A DNA stretch of 7,665 nucleotides, taken from positions 1-7,665 of the forward strand of contig QKIM01000560.1 in NCBI GenBank assembly GCA_003249585.1. Reading direction: 5' to 3'. How positions within the stretch are numbered: position 1 is the stretch's first letter; every line of letters begins with the position of its first letter. Source of the stretch: Deltaproteobacteria bacterium (GTDB lineage: Bacteria > Myxococcota_A > Polyangia > HGW-17). Below are positions 1 through 6,965 of this stretch, piece after piece. The notes below the pieces were generated by a model, which made no database searches, had not been told where the DNA came from, and saw only the letters and a list, made by a program, of their open reading frames with translations. Both the position numbers and the translations under genes were made by a program.

Positions 1-56
1 GCCATTTTCCGGGATCCAGGGTCGACAGGGCTTGAGCTCGAATCCCTCCCTCCCAC

Positions 57-61
57 GGAGG
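57..61 (+). promoter_or_regulatory. Shine-Dalgarno GGAGG before GTG at 70
   Basis: A perfect GGAGG ends 8 bases before the GTG at 70, which is ideal spacing. It is the main argument that the first gene starts at this GTG rather than running in from outside the window. The counter-argument is that the same frame has no stop back to base 1. Confidence 0.5.
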
Positions 62-69
62 TCATCGAT

Positions 70-573
70 GTGGAGCACCGGCCCATGATCGGCTGCAACT
101 ACAACGAGCAGCCAATCTGGAAGCTCATCGCCGGGGTCCCTCTCATCTATGTACCCCTGATCATGACCCTCCCCATGATGATCCCATCCATCCTCACCGT
201 GAAGGCCCACCTCTCCCTCGTGGGAGGTATGAACCTCAAAAGCTATTGGGATTTCGTCCCTGACTGGGTAACCCACCGGTACAACTACAACACACAGATC
301 GTATTAGAGTCCACCAGAAGTCCAGTCGTGGCAGCCGTCTGCAAGACCAGGCTCTTCTGGCTCTTCAACTGCAAGCTTTACTGCCCCCTCTCTGTTGCGA
401 CCTTCTCCTACATGGCCTATCTGGTCAAGATCGTGGAGAACTGGTGGTGCCCCTTCAATCACGGGAAAAAGCATACCTACGCCGACGGAGCCATCGACAT
501 GTCCTTTTGGCATGCCAGTGATGAGCGAAAACTCCTCCACCCCGATGATCTCGGCAACCCCATCTGGTCCTGA
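70..573 (+). CDS. Unrecognised small membrane-associated protein
   Basis: This is a 167-residue protein if it starts at the GTG at 70, which has a well-placed GGAGG. The frame is open to base 1, adding 23 more codons, so it could instead be the C-terminal part of a longer gene cut by the window edge. Two hydrophobic stretches look membrane-embedded or membrane-bound: about residues 19-44, and about 103-125, which contains LYCPLSVATFSYMAYLV. The C-terminal third is rich in Trp, Tyr, His and Cys (NWWCPFNHGKKHTYADG, then a SFWH motif) and ends in a hydrophilic tail, HPDDLGNPIWS. There is no clear signal peptide. The even spread of aromatic residues and good codon use argue for a real, conserved gene. 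I do not recognise the family and assign no function. Its G+C is visibly lower than that of guaA. It converges on the barrel gene with only 5 bases between stops. Confidence 0.75.
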   Translation: MEHRPMIGCNYNEQPIWKLIAGVPLIYVPLIMTLPMMIPSILTVKAHLSLVGGMNLKSYWDFVPDWVTHRYNYNTQIVLESTRSPVVAAVCKTRLFWLFNCKLYCPLSVATFSYMAYLVKIVENWWCPFNHGKKHTYADGAIDMSFWHASDERKLLHPDDLGNPIWS

Positions 574-578
574 CATCA

Positions 579-1187
579 TCACAACCTGAAATGGAAGGTC
601 AGTCCGGCCGTGAGGGTGAATCCCCGCTCACTGGGGAGGATTCCCCAGTCTCCCGGCTTCCCCGAAGCATAGTAGTCGAGAGACTCAATTTCCCCGTAGA
701 GGTAGAGCTGCCCGTAGAGACGGTACCTGAGGCCCGCCGCGGCGAACCACCCGTGCTGCGTCTGCTCGCTTCGCGAGGTGATGTAGTCCTGCGGCAACGC
801 GATGATGTTGAAGGAGTAGCCCACCCGTACGAACCAGACCAGATCCGGTGCGTCGGTCCAGTTCCAGGTGGCCCCCACGCGAAACCGCATGTCCCACCGC
901 GTGGACCCCTCGTCAAAGGCGTAGGACATCCCGTAGACGAACCCCGGCCCCCCCGGCTTGAAGAACCCGAAGCTCCAGGAGAGCCCCTGAAAGCTGCTGT
1001 CCCCAAGCCGTGAGTAGTCGTAGGCGAGCCCCGTCTCCATGCCAAAGGACCGTTTTTTGCGCCCTGGCTTCGGTGGGGGCTTTTGAGGCCCTGCAGGCTC
1101 GTAGGCCGACACGGGGACCGGGGGCAGCCGCGGAGGCGCCGCCGTGACATCGGGAGGGGTGGCGAGAAGAAGGAGGGCGAAGATCAT
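579..1187 (-). CDS. Predicted outer-membrane beta-barrel protein
   Basis: This is a 202-residue exported protein. Residues 1-17 form a hydrophobic signal peptide (MIFALLLLATPPDVTA), followed by a proline-rich, lysine-rich spacer (about 18-46). The rest alternates polar and hydrophobic/aromatic residues with turn-like breaks. I count about eight amphipathic strands, for example the ones containing METGLAYDYS, LSWSFGFF, DMRFRVGATWNW, FVRVGYSFNI, AAAGLRYRLY, LYLYGEIESL and the terminal TLTAGLTFHFRL. This resembles small eight-stranded outer-membrane barrels of the OmpA/OmpW kind by architecture only; I recognise no specific family. The final residue is Leu and not the usual Phe, with Phe two residues earlier. 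I chose the ATG at 1187; an in-frame GTG at 1205 would add six residues including an Arg, giving a more typical charged signal start, so it is a real alternative. It follows the exporter operon on the same strand after a 72-base gap. Confidence 0.75.
   Translation of the reverse strand: MIFALLLLATPPDVTAAPPRLPPVPVSAYEPAGPQKPPPKPGRKKRSFGMETGLAYDYSRLGDSSFQGLSWSFGFFKPGGPGFVYGMSYAFDEGSTRWDMRFRVGATWNWTDAPDLVWFVRVGYSFNIIALPQDYITSRSEQTQHGWFAAAGLRYRLYGQLYLYGEIESLDYYASGKPGDWGILPSERGFTLTAGLTFHFRL
630..649. other. Perfect 7-bp inverted repeat just past the convergent stops
   Basis: ACTGGGG at 630-636 pairs with CCCCAGT at 643-649 around a 6-base loop. A competing pairing, GAATCC at 618-623 with GGATTC at 638-643, overlaps it. 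The site lies about 57 bases past the stop of the left-hand plus-strand gene but inside the 3' end of the minus-strand barrel gene. It could stall or protect the plus-strand transcript. No T-run follows, so it is not a classic intrinsic terminator and may simply be coding sequence. Confidence 0.25.
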
Positions 1188-1259
1188 GATACACCGTGTC
1201 TCCACTATACCCCATGCATCCAAAAATATTTATATTTGAGCAATTTTTCTAAAAAGCGT
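1188..1259 (-). promoter_or_regulatory. AT-rich intergenic region, probable promoter of the barrel gene
   Basis: In an otherwise GC-rich window, bases 1221-1260 contain only 8 G or C (counted by hand). On the minus strand there is a TATAGT (plus ACTATA at 1204-1209) and a TATAAA (plus TTTATA at 1229-1234), but no convincing -35 hexamer at 16-18 bases from either. An inverted repeat AAATAT/ATATTT sits at 1224-1237. GGAG (plus CTCC at 1200-1203) lies 12 bases before the ATG at 1187, a rather long spacing. The composition fits a promoter or UP-element. The weak TTTTT/AAAAA dyad at 1244-1255 is too poor to call a terminator for the upstream operon. Confidence 0.4.
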
Positions 1260-2630
1260 TCAACTGATGACCTGGGCGATGAAGGCCGAGAGGGCCCGCA
1301 GGGCGAACCCCGTGAGGACGGTGTCACTCTTCTCGTTGTAGTCGATGAGGATGGTGGCCTCGCCCTCGAAGAAGGGGGGCGCGAGGCGGGGCACACCGGT
1401 GGCCTTCACCGTAAGGCGGACCACCCTCGGGTAGTACAGCAGGGTAAAGCGCAGCTCACCCTTGTGGAACCCGATGACCCTCTTGCGGGTACTGAACTCC
1501 AGCGCGAAGGAGCGGTATTCTCCCTCGTGGCTGTCCTTCTCCTCGATCCCGGACAGGAGCACCTTGAGGAAGGTCGGCGAGGCCATGGCCGTGATGGCCT
1601 CCACCTCACGGTGGAGGAGGTTGCTGAGACGGTCCGTGACCATGACGGCCTCGACCTTGAAGTCTCCCTCCTCGCCGCCGATGATGGCCAGACGGTTGTC
1701 GAGATCCTTGATCTCCTGAACGATATTGTCGGGATTTTGGGGATTGTGGGTAAAGAATTGGAGCGCCAGATTCTCGAGCAGCTCCCGCTCCCCGGGGTCT
1801 CCGCCGCCGCTCCCCACGCGGCTGATGGCGCTGCGGAAGGCTGTGAGGAGCTTGGAGTCCAGAGGCATCTCGGAGGAGACCGCCTGGACCTGTCCTGTCA
1901 CCTGAGAATTCTTGGTGTTGGCCCTATCTGCCTCACGCTTCTTCTTCCCTGCGAGGGAGACGATGGGACCCGAGACCACGGGATCTATCCGGTGCAGGCC
2001 AGAGTCGTAGGCCGGGTCGTTCTTGCTCTGCCGGCGCTTGGCCCTGGGCAGCACCACGGCGCCGCTCCCCCGCCCTCTGTCCTCGGCGGGCAGCGGGTTG
2101 TTCTTGCGAGCGGTGTTCATGGAGAGGCTGTCGTACCTGCTCTCCATGATCTTCTCGCCATGCTCGCCGATATCCACCACCTGCTCCACCATGTCTTCGC
2201 CAACGGGCTGGGGCTCTTCGGTGGGCATGATCTCATCGATGGAGATATTCTGGGTGGGCTCGTCGACCACGAGCCGCTCCAGGATCTCGCGCATGGAGGA
2301 GAAATGCTCCACGATGGAGAGGAAGTACTCCCTGGGCGCCAAGGAGGCTTCGCCGTCCAGCGCCGAGTCCAGGTTCTTCTTGTGATCCAGGAGGGCGACC
2401 ATGTGGGTGACCACCTTGCGTCCCTCACCCTTGCTGAGCACAGGGCGGATGGCCTGGGGAAGATTTCCCTTGATGTTCTGGTCGAATTCCAGCTCGAAGT
2501 CCCCCCAGAAGTTGTTGAGAAAGAACTCGATGACGTTGTCCTGGCGCAGCACCGTGTTCATGCGCTCCTCCCAGCGTGAGAGGAAAGGCATCAGGCTGGC
2601 GCGCCACTCTTCGAAGGTGGAGAATTCCAT
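1260..2630 (-). CDS. Unknown soluble protein coupled to the MMPL exporter
   Basis: This is a 456-residue protein with no signal peptide and no membrane segment, so it is probably cytosolic. Three regions are visible. Residues 1-122 are mostly helical with many charged and aromatic residues (EEWRASLMPFLSRWEERM at the start). Residues 123-255 are a low-complexity, probably disordered linker, acidic at first (about 123-163) and then strongly basic with KRR and KKKR clusters. Residues 256-456 look folded, with a beta-rich part (FALEFSTRKRVIGFHKGEL, then LYYPRVVRLTVKA) and a hydrophobic C-terminal helix. I recognise no family or catalytic motif. Its ATG lies 3 bases past the exporter stop and its AAAGGA site lies inside the exporter's last codons, so it is almost certainly made with the exporter and may act as its partner or regulator; that role is inferred from position only. 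Confidence 0.85.
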   Translation of the reverse strand: MEFSTFEEWRASLMPFLSRWEERMNTVLRQDNVIEFFLNNFWGDFELEFDQNIKGNLPQAIRPVLSKGEGRKVVTHMVALLDHKKNLDSALDGEASLAPREYFLSIVEHFSSMREILERLVVDEPTQNISIDEIMPTEEPQPVGEDMVEQVVDIGEHGEKIMESRYDSLSMNTARKNNPLPAEDRGRGSGAVVLPRAKRRQSKNDPAYDSGLHRIDPVVSGPIVSLAGKKKREADRANTKNSQVTGQVQAVSSEMPLDSKLLTAFRSAISRVGSGGGDPGERELLENLALQFFTHNPQNPDNIVQEIKDLDNRLAIIGGEEGDFKVEAVMVTDRLSNLLHREVEAITAMASPTFLKVLLSGIEEKDSHEGEYRSFALEFSTRKRVIGFHKGELRFTLLYYPRVVRLTVKATGVPRLAPPFFEGEATILIDYNEKSDTVLTGFALRALSAFIAQVIS

Positions 2631-2633
2631 GGG

Positions 2634-5096
2634 TCAATCCTTTGTTGCGATGACTCTGGTATCTTTTTTGGCCCAGCGCAACAGATAAAAACCGCTGGGC
2701 ACAAACAGGAGGGCCGCCGCCAGGGTGGCCGAAATCCCCACGGTGGCCAGACGACCGATGGAGGAGAGCCCGCCGTGGTCCGCGGCCATCATGCCGGCGA
2801 ATCCCACCATGGTGGTGAGGGAGGCGACGCTCACGGCGAGACCCGTGCGGAAGGTGGCCACGCGGGGATCCACGCCCGGCTCGTTGAGACTGTGGTACAG
2901 GTGAACCGCAGCGTCGATCCCGCCTCCGACGATGGTCGACAGCACCACCATGTTGTACAGGCCCAGGCGCTGCCCGAGAATGGGCAGGAGGGAGGCAGTC
3001 CAGATGAGACCGATGATCAGGGGCAGCGAGACCAGGATGGCGGGCATGAGGCGCCGCAGGTCGATGACCAGGAGGATGAAGACCAGGACCAGGGCCGCGA
3101 GGAAGATGCGCACCCCCTCTTTCTTCACGATACGGATGATGTCCACGAGGATGAAGGAGGAGCTGGCGGCGCGGACCACCCCGGCGCCCTTCGGTGCGCC
3201 CTCGAGGCGGGAGAGGTCAAAGGAGCCGTAGTGTCTCTTGAAGAGCGCGGCTTCCCAGGCGTTCCAGGTCTCCCGTTTGGGATACAGGTACAGGAACCGC
3301 CCCATGGTGCCGTCCTTTTCGGTGAAGCGGTTGCGGATCCACTGCGGGAGATCGTTCACGGTCACCTCCCGGGCGGGGATGTGCTTTCCGATCTTCTTGA
3401 GGCGGTCCTTCATCTTGTCGTCGGCCCAGGAGTGGGCCTTCTTGATGCGGCGGGCCATGCGCCGGATGACGGGGAGCTTCTCCTTCTGGCCCTCGGGGAT
3501 GAAGGTGGTCAGAGCCAGGTAGTCCCTGAGATCAGGGTTTGGCAGGGGCGTGGAGAGCAGCGTGCGCAGGTGAGCGTCAAAGAGGGTACAGTCCTCGCGG
3601 GTGGCACACAGGGCCACCGTGGGGCTGGCGTTGTCCCCCATGGCCTTGCCGTACTTGATGGAGGTGGAGGGTTTCCCCGACAGCCGTCGGAAGTTGCTCT
3701 CGAATTCGAGGCGCGGCAGACCCACCACGGCCAGCACAACTGTGACCACAATCCCCCCGGAGAAGAGGATCAGGGAGATCCGAGGGATCCCGCCGCGGTC
3801 CTTCCCAGGCGTGAAGGGCACAAAGCCGCTGCCCTTCACCTCGACGAAGCGCTCCAGGAGGACCGCCATGACCGGGAAGAAGGCCAGGAAGAAAACCAGG
3901 GTCACGAGGACGCCCGTGCCGGCGATGAGCCCGAACTCCCAAAACCCACGGAAAGAGGAGAAAAAGAGCAGATAGAGGGCGCCGGCGGTGGTCACGGCGG
4001 CGGTGACCAGGGCCCGGCCAGTGCTGGTCATGGTGGTGGTGAGGGCCTCCCGGAGGGGTTGTCCCCTGCCCCGCTCTTCCAGATAGCGGGCCGTGAGATG
4101 GACCCCGAAGTCAATGCCCATCCCGAGGAGAATTCCGCCGATAAAGGCGGTGATGATGTTGAGCTGTGCCAGCCCGAAGGCCCGGGTGAGCCCCAGAGTG
4201 GCCAGGAGACCTGCCAGGAGCGGGAGGAAGATCAGGGGCAGGGGTCTGAGGGAACGGAAGAACAACACCACGAGGAGCGCGATGAGCGCGAAGGAGAGCC
4301 CGAAGGAGGAGACCATATCCCGAAGGATCGAGTCGTACTCGCGCACGCGGTTGCGGTATCCGCCTCCGACCTCGATCTTGAGGTCCTTGTCGGGATACTT
4401 GCTGCGGACCTTGGTGATGACGGCTTCGGCTGACTGCACCAATCGCCGGGCATACCGCATGTTCACCGCCACGCGGCCGGGGCGACCCACCACCGCCAGG
4501 ATCTTTCCGTCTGGGGAGGCCAGATACCCCTTGAGCGCCTCGGGTCGTTTCTGATTGCTTTTCAGTTCCGTGGGGATGGACGCGGGGAGCCTGGTGTCCC
4601 GGATCATCTCTTCGAGCCGGGTCTCTTCGGGGTCCTTGCCGTCGGGAAGGACGAGCAGGCCCATGGACTCGAGTTTTGCGCGCCCGAGGACCTTCTTGAG
4701 CTGAGCGTCTATGGCCTCGATGCGCTCTTTGGTAAACCAGAGCAGCCCGTTGTCCTTGAAGAACTCCAAATCGACCTTGGCCATGACCTCGTTGAGTTCG
4801 GGCATGTCCTTGCGCATCAGTCGCGCCAGCTCGTCGGCAACCTCACGGTTCCGCAGCGGATTCGGGCCTTCGATGGCCACCACCAGGAAGTCCGTCGAGC
4901 CAACCCTCGCCCCCACCTCGTTCCCCGTCTTGACCGAAGGCGTGTCCTTGGGCAGGAGCTTGCTCAGGCTGGTGGAGAGCGAGAGGCGGGTTGCACCGAA
5001 GAGGCCCAGGGCCGTGAGCAGGATGAAGAGCCCCAGCAGCCTCAGTGGATGACGAAAGACGAGATCGAGAAATTTGTGGAACAGCGACTTGGCCAT
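2634..5096 (-). CDS. RND superfamily MMPL-type exporter
   Basis: This is an 820-residue inner-membrane transporter with the duplicated RND/MMPL plan. TM1 is at about 17-36 and the first periplasmic domain at 37-263. Five membrane segments lie between 265 and 414, followed by TM7 (438-460), a second periplasmic domain (461-655) and five more segments between 661 and 803, for 12 in total. Each half has the family's GxGxD-type motif in its fourth segment: GMGIDFGVHL (325-334) and GGGIDAAVHL (724-733). The Asp residues are expected to carry protons. The length and plan match predicted exporters of the RND superfamily (COG1033 type), a group that includes hopanoid-associated HpnN and lipid exporters; the substrate cannot be read from sequence. 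I chose the ATG at 5096, which overlaps the guaA TAA as TAATG behind a GGGAG. An in-frame GTG at 5105 would add three residues. It lies between guaA and the unknown 456-residue protein. Confidence 0.93.
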   Translation of the reverse strand: MAKSLFHKFLDLVFRHPLRLLGLFILLTALGLFGATRLSLSTSLSKLLPKDTPSVKTGNEVGARVGSTDFLVVAIEGPNPLRNREVADELARLMRKDMPELNEVMAKVDLEFFKDNGLLWFTKERIEAIDAQLKKVLGRAKLESMGLLVLPDGKDPEETRLEEMIRDTRLPASIPTELKSNQKRPEALKGYLASPDGKILAVVGRPGRVAVNMRYARRLVQSAEAVITKVRSKYPDKDLKIEVGGGYRNRVREYDSILRDMVSSFGLSFALIALLVVLFFRSLRPLPLIFLPLLAGLLATLGLTRAFGLAQLNIITAFIGGILLGMGIDFGVHLTARYLEERGRGQPLREALTTTMTSTGRALVTAAVTTAGALYLLFFSSFRGFWEFGLIAGTGVLVTLVFFLAFFPVMAVLLERFVEVKGSGFVPFTPGKDRGGIPRISLILFSGGIVVTVVLAVVGLPRLEFESNFRRLSGKPSTSIKYGKAMGDNASPTVALCATREDCTLFDAHLRTLLSTPLPNPDLRDYLALTTFIPEGQKEKLPVIRRMARRIKKAHSWADDKMKDRLKKIGKHIPAREVTVNDLPQWIRNRFTEKDGTMGRFLYLYPKRETWNAWEAALFKRHYGSFDLSRLEGAPKGAGVVRAASSSFILVDIIRIVKKEGVRIFLAALVLVFILLVIDLRRLMPAILVSLPLIIGLIWTASLLPILGQRLGLYNMVVLSTIVGGGIDAAVHLYHSLNEPGVDPRVATFRTGLAVSVASLTTMVGFAGMMAADHGGLSSIGRLATVGISATLAAALLFVPSGFYLLRWAKKDTRVIATKD
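2638..2643 (-). promoter_or_regulatory. Shine-Dalgarno AAAGGA inside the exporter's last codons
   Basis: AAAGGA on the minus strand lies 7 bases before the ATG at 2630 and overlaps the 3' coding end of the MMPL gene. It fixes the start of the 456-residue protein. Ribosomes finishing the exporter would stop beside this site, which favours translational coupling. Confidence 0.7.
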
Positions 5097-6925
5097 TACT
5101 CCCACTCGATGGTCCCCGGCGGTTTGGTGGTCGCATCGAGGGCCACCGCGCCCACGCCGGGGAGGGCTGAGAGCCCCGCGACACAGCCTTCATAGAAGGC
5201 GCGGGGCAGTATGGGCACGGTACAGGTCATGGCCCGGACCGTGGAGACAGGGCGTAACACTACCAGCTCCTGCCCCTTTTCGCCAATATTTAGTGGAACC
5301 AGCACCACGGGGAACTGCCAGACCGCCTCCATGAGCCCCAGCTCGGTCAGCGCCGTGTTGACCAGATGATCCGCCCGGCGCAGAAGCTCGATGCGCTGGC
5401 GGGTCATGAAGGCTGGCCGGGGGGTCGCCGAGGGCAGAGGCCCCGTCAGGGAGATGAGGACCCGGTTTATCCCGGGGATCTCCTTGACCAGAGAGGGGAC
5501 GCAGGAGAAGATCCTGGCGTGGAAGACCTCGTCCAGGGCGTCGCCACCGTTTTGGTGCAGGATCAGCGGCAGTTCGTAGGAGCGCAGGTCCGCCTTCACC
5601 CCCACCGAGGGGATGGGGAGGATGGCGCCCTCGACCCCAGCGGGCAGATAGGGCGTCGCCCGGGCCCCCAGCGCCGGGTCGAAGGCCTCGGGGGTCTCCC
5701 CCCTCGAGGCCAGGAGACGGACCGCCAGTCCGGGGCCCGGGAAGGGGTGGCGCTCCAGGAGCGGTGCCGGTATCCCCAGACTGGCGCCGAGATCCCGGAC
5801 CTCTTTCTTGTACAGGTCGGCCAGGGGTTCGATGACCTGCCCCCGGGCAATCATCTCCTCCATGAGCTTCACGCGGTTGTGGTGGGTCTTGATGACCTTG
5901 GCGCGCTTCTCACCGCCGCTCTCCACGGTGTCCGGATAGATGGTCCCCTGGGCCAGGAGGGCGTGGGAGAGGTCGAGGGTGGACATCTCCCGTTCACAGA
6001 CGGTGACGAAGGCTTCCCCAATGATGTTCCGCTTGTGCTCGGGCTCTGTCACACCCTCGAGCGCCTCGATGAAGAGGTCCGAGGCGTCGACGACGTGGTA
6101 GCGGTCGCCGCAGCGCTCATGGAAGATCTCGGTCACGGCCGCCGACTCCCCCTGGCGCATGAACCCGGTGTCCACATGCAGCAGGTGGACGGCCTCGGGT
6201 CCCAGGGCCTCGATGAGGAGCTCGCCGAGGACCGTCGAGTCCACGCCGCCGCTCACCAGGAGAAAGACCGTGCGATCCCCCACCCTCTCCCGTATGGCCG
6301 CCTTCCGCTCCTCCAGGGAGGTGCTCACGTCCCAGGTGGGCGCCAGACCACAGATGCGCGCGAAGTTCATGAGCATCTCCTCGCCGAATTGGGAGTCGTC
6401 CACCTCGGGGTGGTACTGAAACCCGTACCGACGGCGGGTGTCGTCGGCGATGGCGGCGAAGGTGTGTCGTCCGCTGCCTGCCGAGGAAGAGACACCGATC
6501 TCCCGAAACCCCTCGCCCACGCTGCAGACGGTGTCGCCATGGCTCATGAAGACCGTGCTCTCTTTGGGAATCCCCTTGAAAATGGGGCTCTCGGAGACGA
6601 TCTCCAAAATGGCGGGGCCGAACTCCTGCCGTCCCCGCATGACAGAGCCGCCGTAATGTTTGGCGATCTCCTGATGCCCGTAGCAAAAGCCCAGGACGGG
6701 AATGGGCAGGTCGAGGACCGCACCGAGGGTTCCGCTCTCCTCATCGAAGGCGCTCAGGTTGGGGCTGCCCGAAATGACGACGCCGGCGTACCCGGCGAAG
6801 CGTTCCACAGGATCCTCTGGGTTTCGGATCTCCGCGTGATACCCTCTGTTTCGGAATTTTGTGGCGATGAGGTGGGCGTACTGGCCTCCGAAGTCGATGA
6901 CCGCGAGGGAGTTTTTCCGGCTCAT
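5096..6925 (-). CDS. guaA: GMP synthase (glutamine-hydrolysing), long form
   Basis: GuaA converts XMP, glutamine and ATP to GMP in the last step of guanine nucleotide synthesis, in the cytosol. The protein has 609 residues. Residues 1-195 are a class I glutamine amidotransferase domain with nucleophile Cys81 (in GFCYGHQ) and His172/Glu174 (in YHPEV). The ATP pyrophosphatase domain has the P-loop SGGVDS (225-230), lid motif KVIKTHHN (343-350) and HPFPGPGLAVR (393-403). The C-terminal dimerisation part ends in the family signature KPPGTIEWE. All key residues are present. The E. coli enzyme is about 525 residues; the extra length here follows HPFPGPGL and includes LPIPSVGVKADLRSY, similar to the human enzyme's insertion. 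The ATG at 6925 is fixed by AAAAGGAGG. An in-frame upstream start would add 17 residues but lies ahead of that site and past the predicted transcription start. guaB is not adjacent. Confidence 0.98.
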   Translation of the reverse strand: MSRKNSLAVIDFGGQYAHLIATKFRNRGYHAEIRNPEDPVERFAGYAGVVISGSPNLSAFDEESGTLGAVLDLPIPVLGFCYGHQEIAKHYGGSVMRGRQEFGPAILEIVSESPIFKGIPKESTVFMSHGDTVCSVGEGFREIGVSSSAGSGRHTFAAIADDTRRRYGFQYHPEVDDSQFGEEMLMNFARICGLAPTWDVSTSLEERKAAIRERVGDRTVFLLVSGGVDSTVLGELLIEALGPEAVHLLHVDTGFMRQGESAAVTEIFHERCGDRYHVVDASDLFIEALEGVTEPEHKRNIIGEAFVTVCEREMSTLDLSHALLAQGTIYPDTVESGGEKRAKVIKTHHNRVKLMEEMIARGQVIEPLADLYKKEVRDLGASLGIPAPLLERHPFPGPGLAVRLLASRGETPEAFDPALGARATPYLPAGVEGAILPIPSVGVKADLRSYELPLILHQNGGDALDEVFHARIFSCVPSLVKEIPGINRVLISLTGPLPSATPRPAFMTRQRIELLRRADHLVNTALTELGLMEAVWQFPVVLVPLNIGEKGQELVVLRPVSTVRAMTCTVPILPRAFYEGCVAGLSALPGVGAVALDATTKPPGTIEWE

Positions 6926-6929
6926 GGGG

Positions 6930-6938
6930 CCTCCTTTT
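6930..6938 (-). promoter_or_regulatory. Strong Shine-Dalgarno of guaA
   Basis: AAAAGGAGG on the minus strand ends 4 bases before the ATG at 6925. It is the best ribosome site in the window and decides the guaA start. The adjacent 10-base palindrome CCGGATCCGG (6939-6948) directly precedes it in the leader. Confidence 0.85.
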
Positions 6939-6965
6939 CCGGATCCGGCAAGGTCCGGGCTGCTA

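Noticed and set aside
12..39. Clustered BamHI, SalI and SacI sites suggesting vector polylinker
   Set aside because: The sites lie within 28 bases, but their order and the bases between match no polylinker I can recall. The reading frame passes through with reasonable codons, so chance in GC-rich DNA is more likely.
1244..1255. Terminator after the exporter operon at the TTTTT/AAAAA dyad
   Set aside because: The stem is only A-T pairs with a 2-base loop, so it would not form a stable hairpin.
1083..2579. A long open frame on the plus strand opposite the 456-residue gene
   Set aside because: It is rich in Gly, His, Asp and Val in the way typical of antisense frames of GC-rich genes. It runs on through the AT-rich gap and has no ribosome site. 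The minus-strand gene has far better support.
2775..4433. A 552-codon open frame antisense to the exporter
   Set aside because: Its product is a repetitive Gly/Glu/Asp/His-rich string with no fold-like pattern, while the opposite strand encodes a full MMPL transporter with both family motifs.
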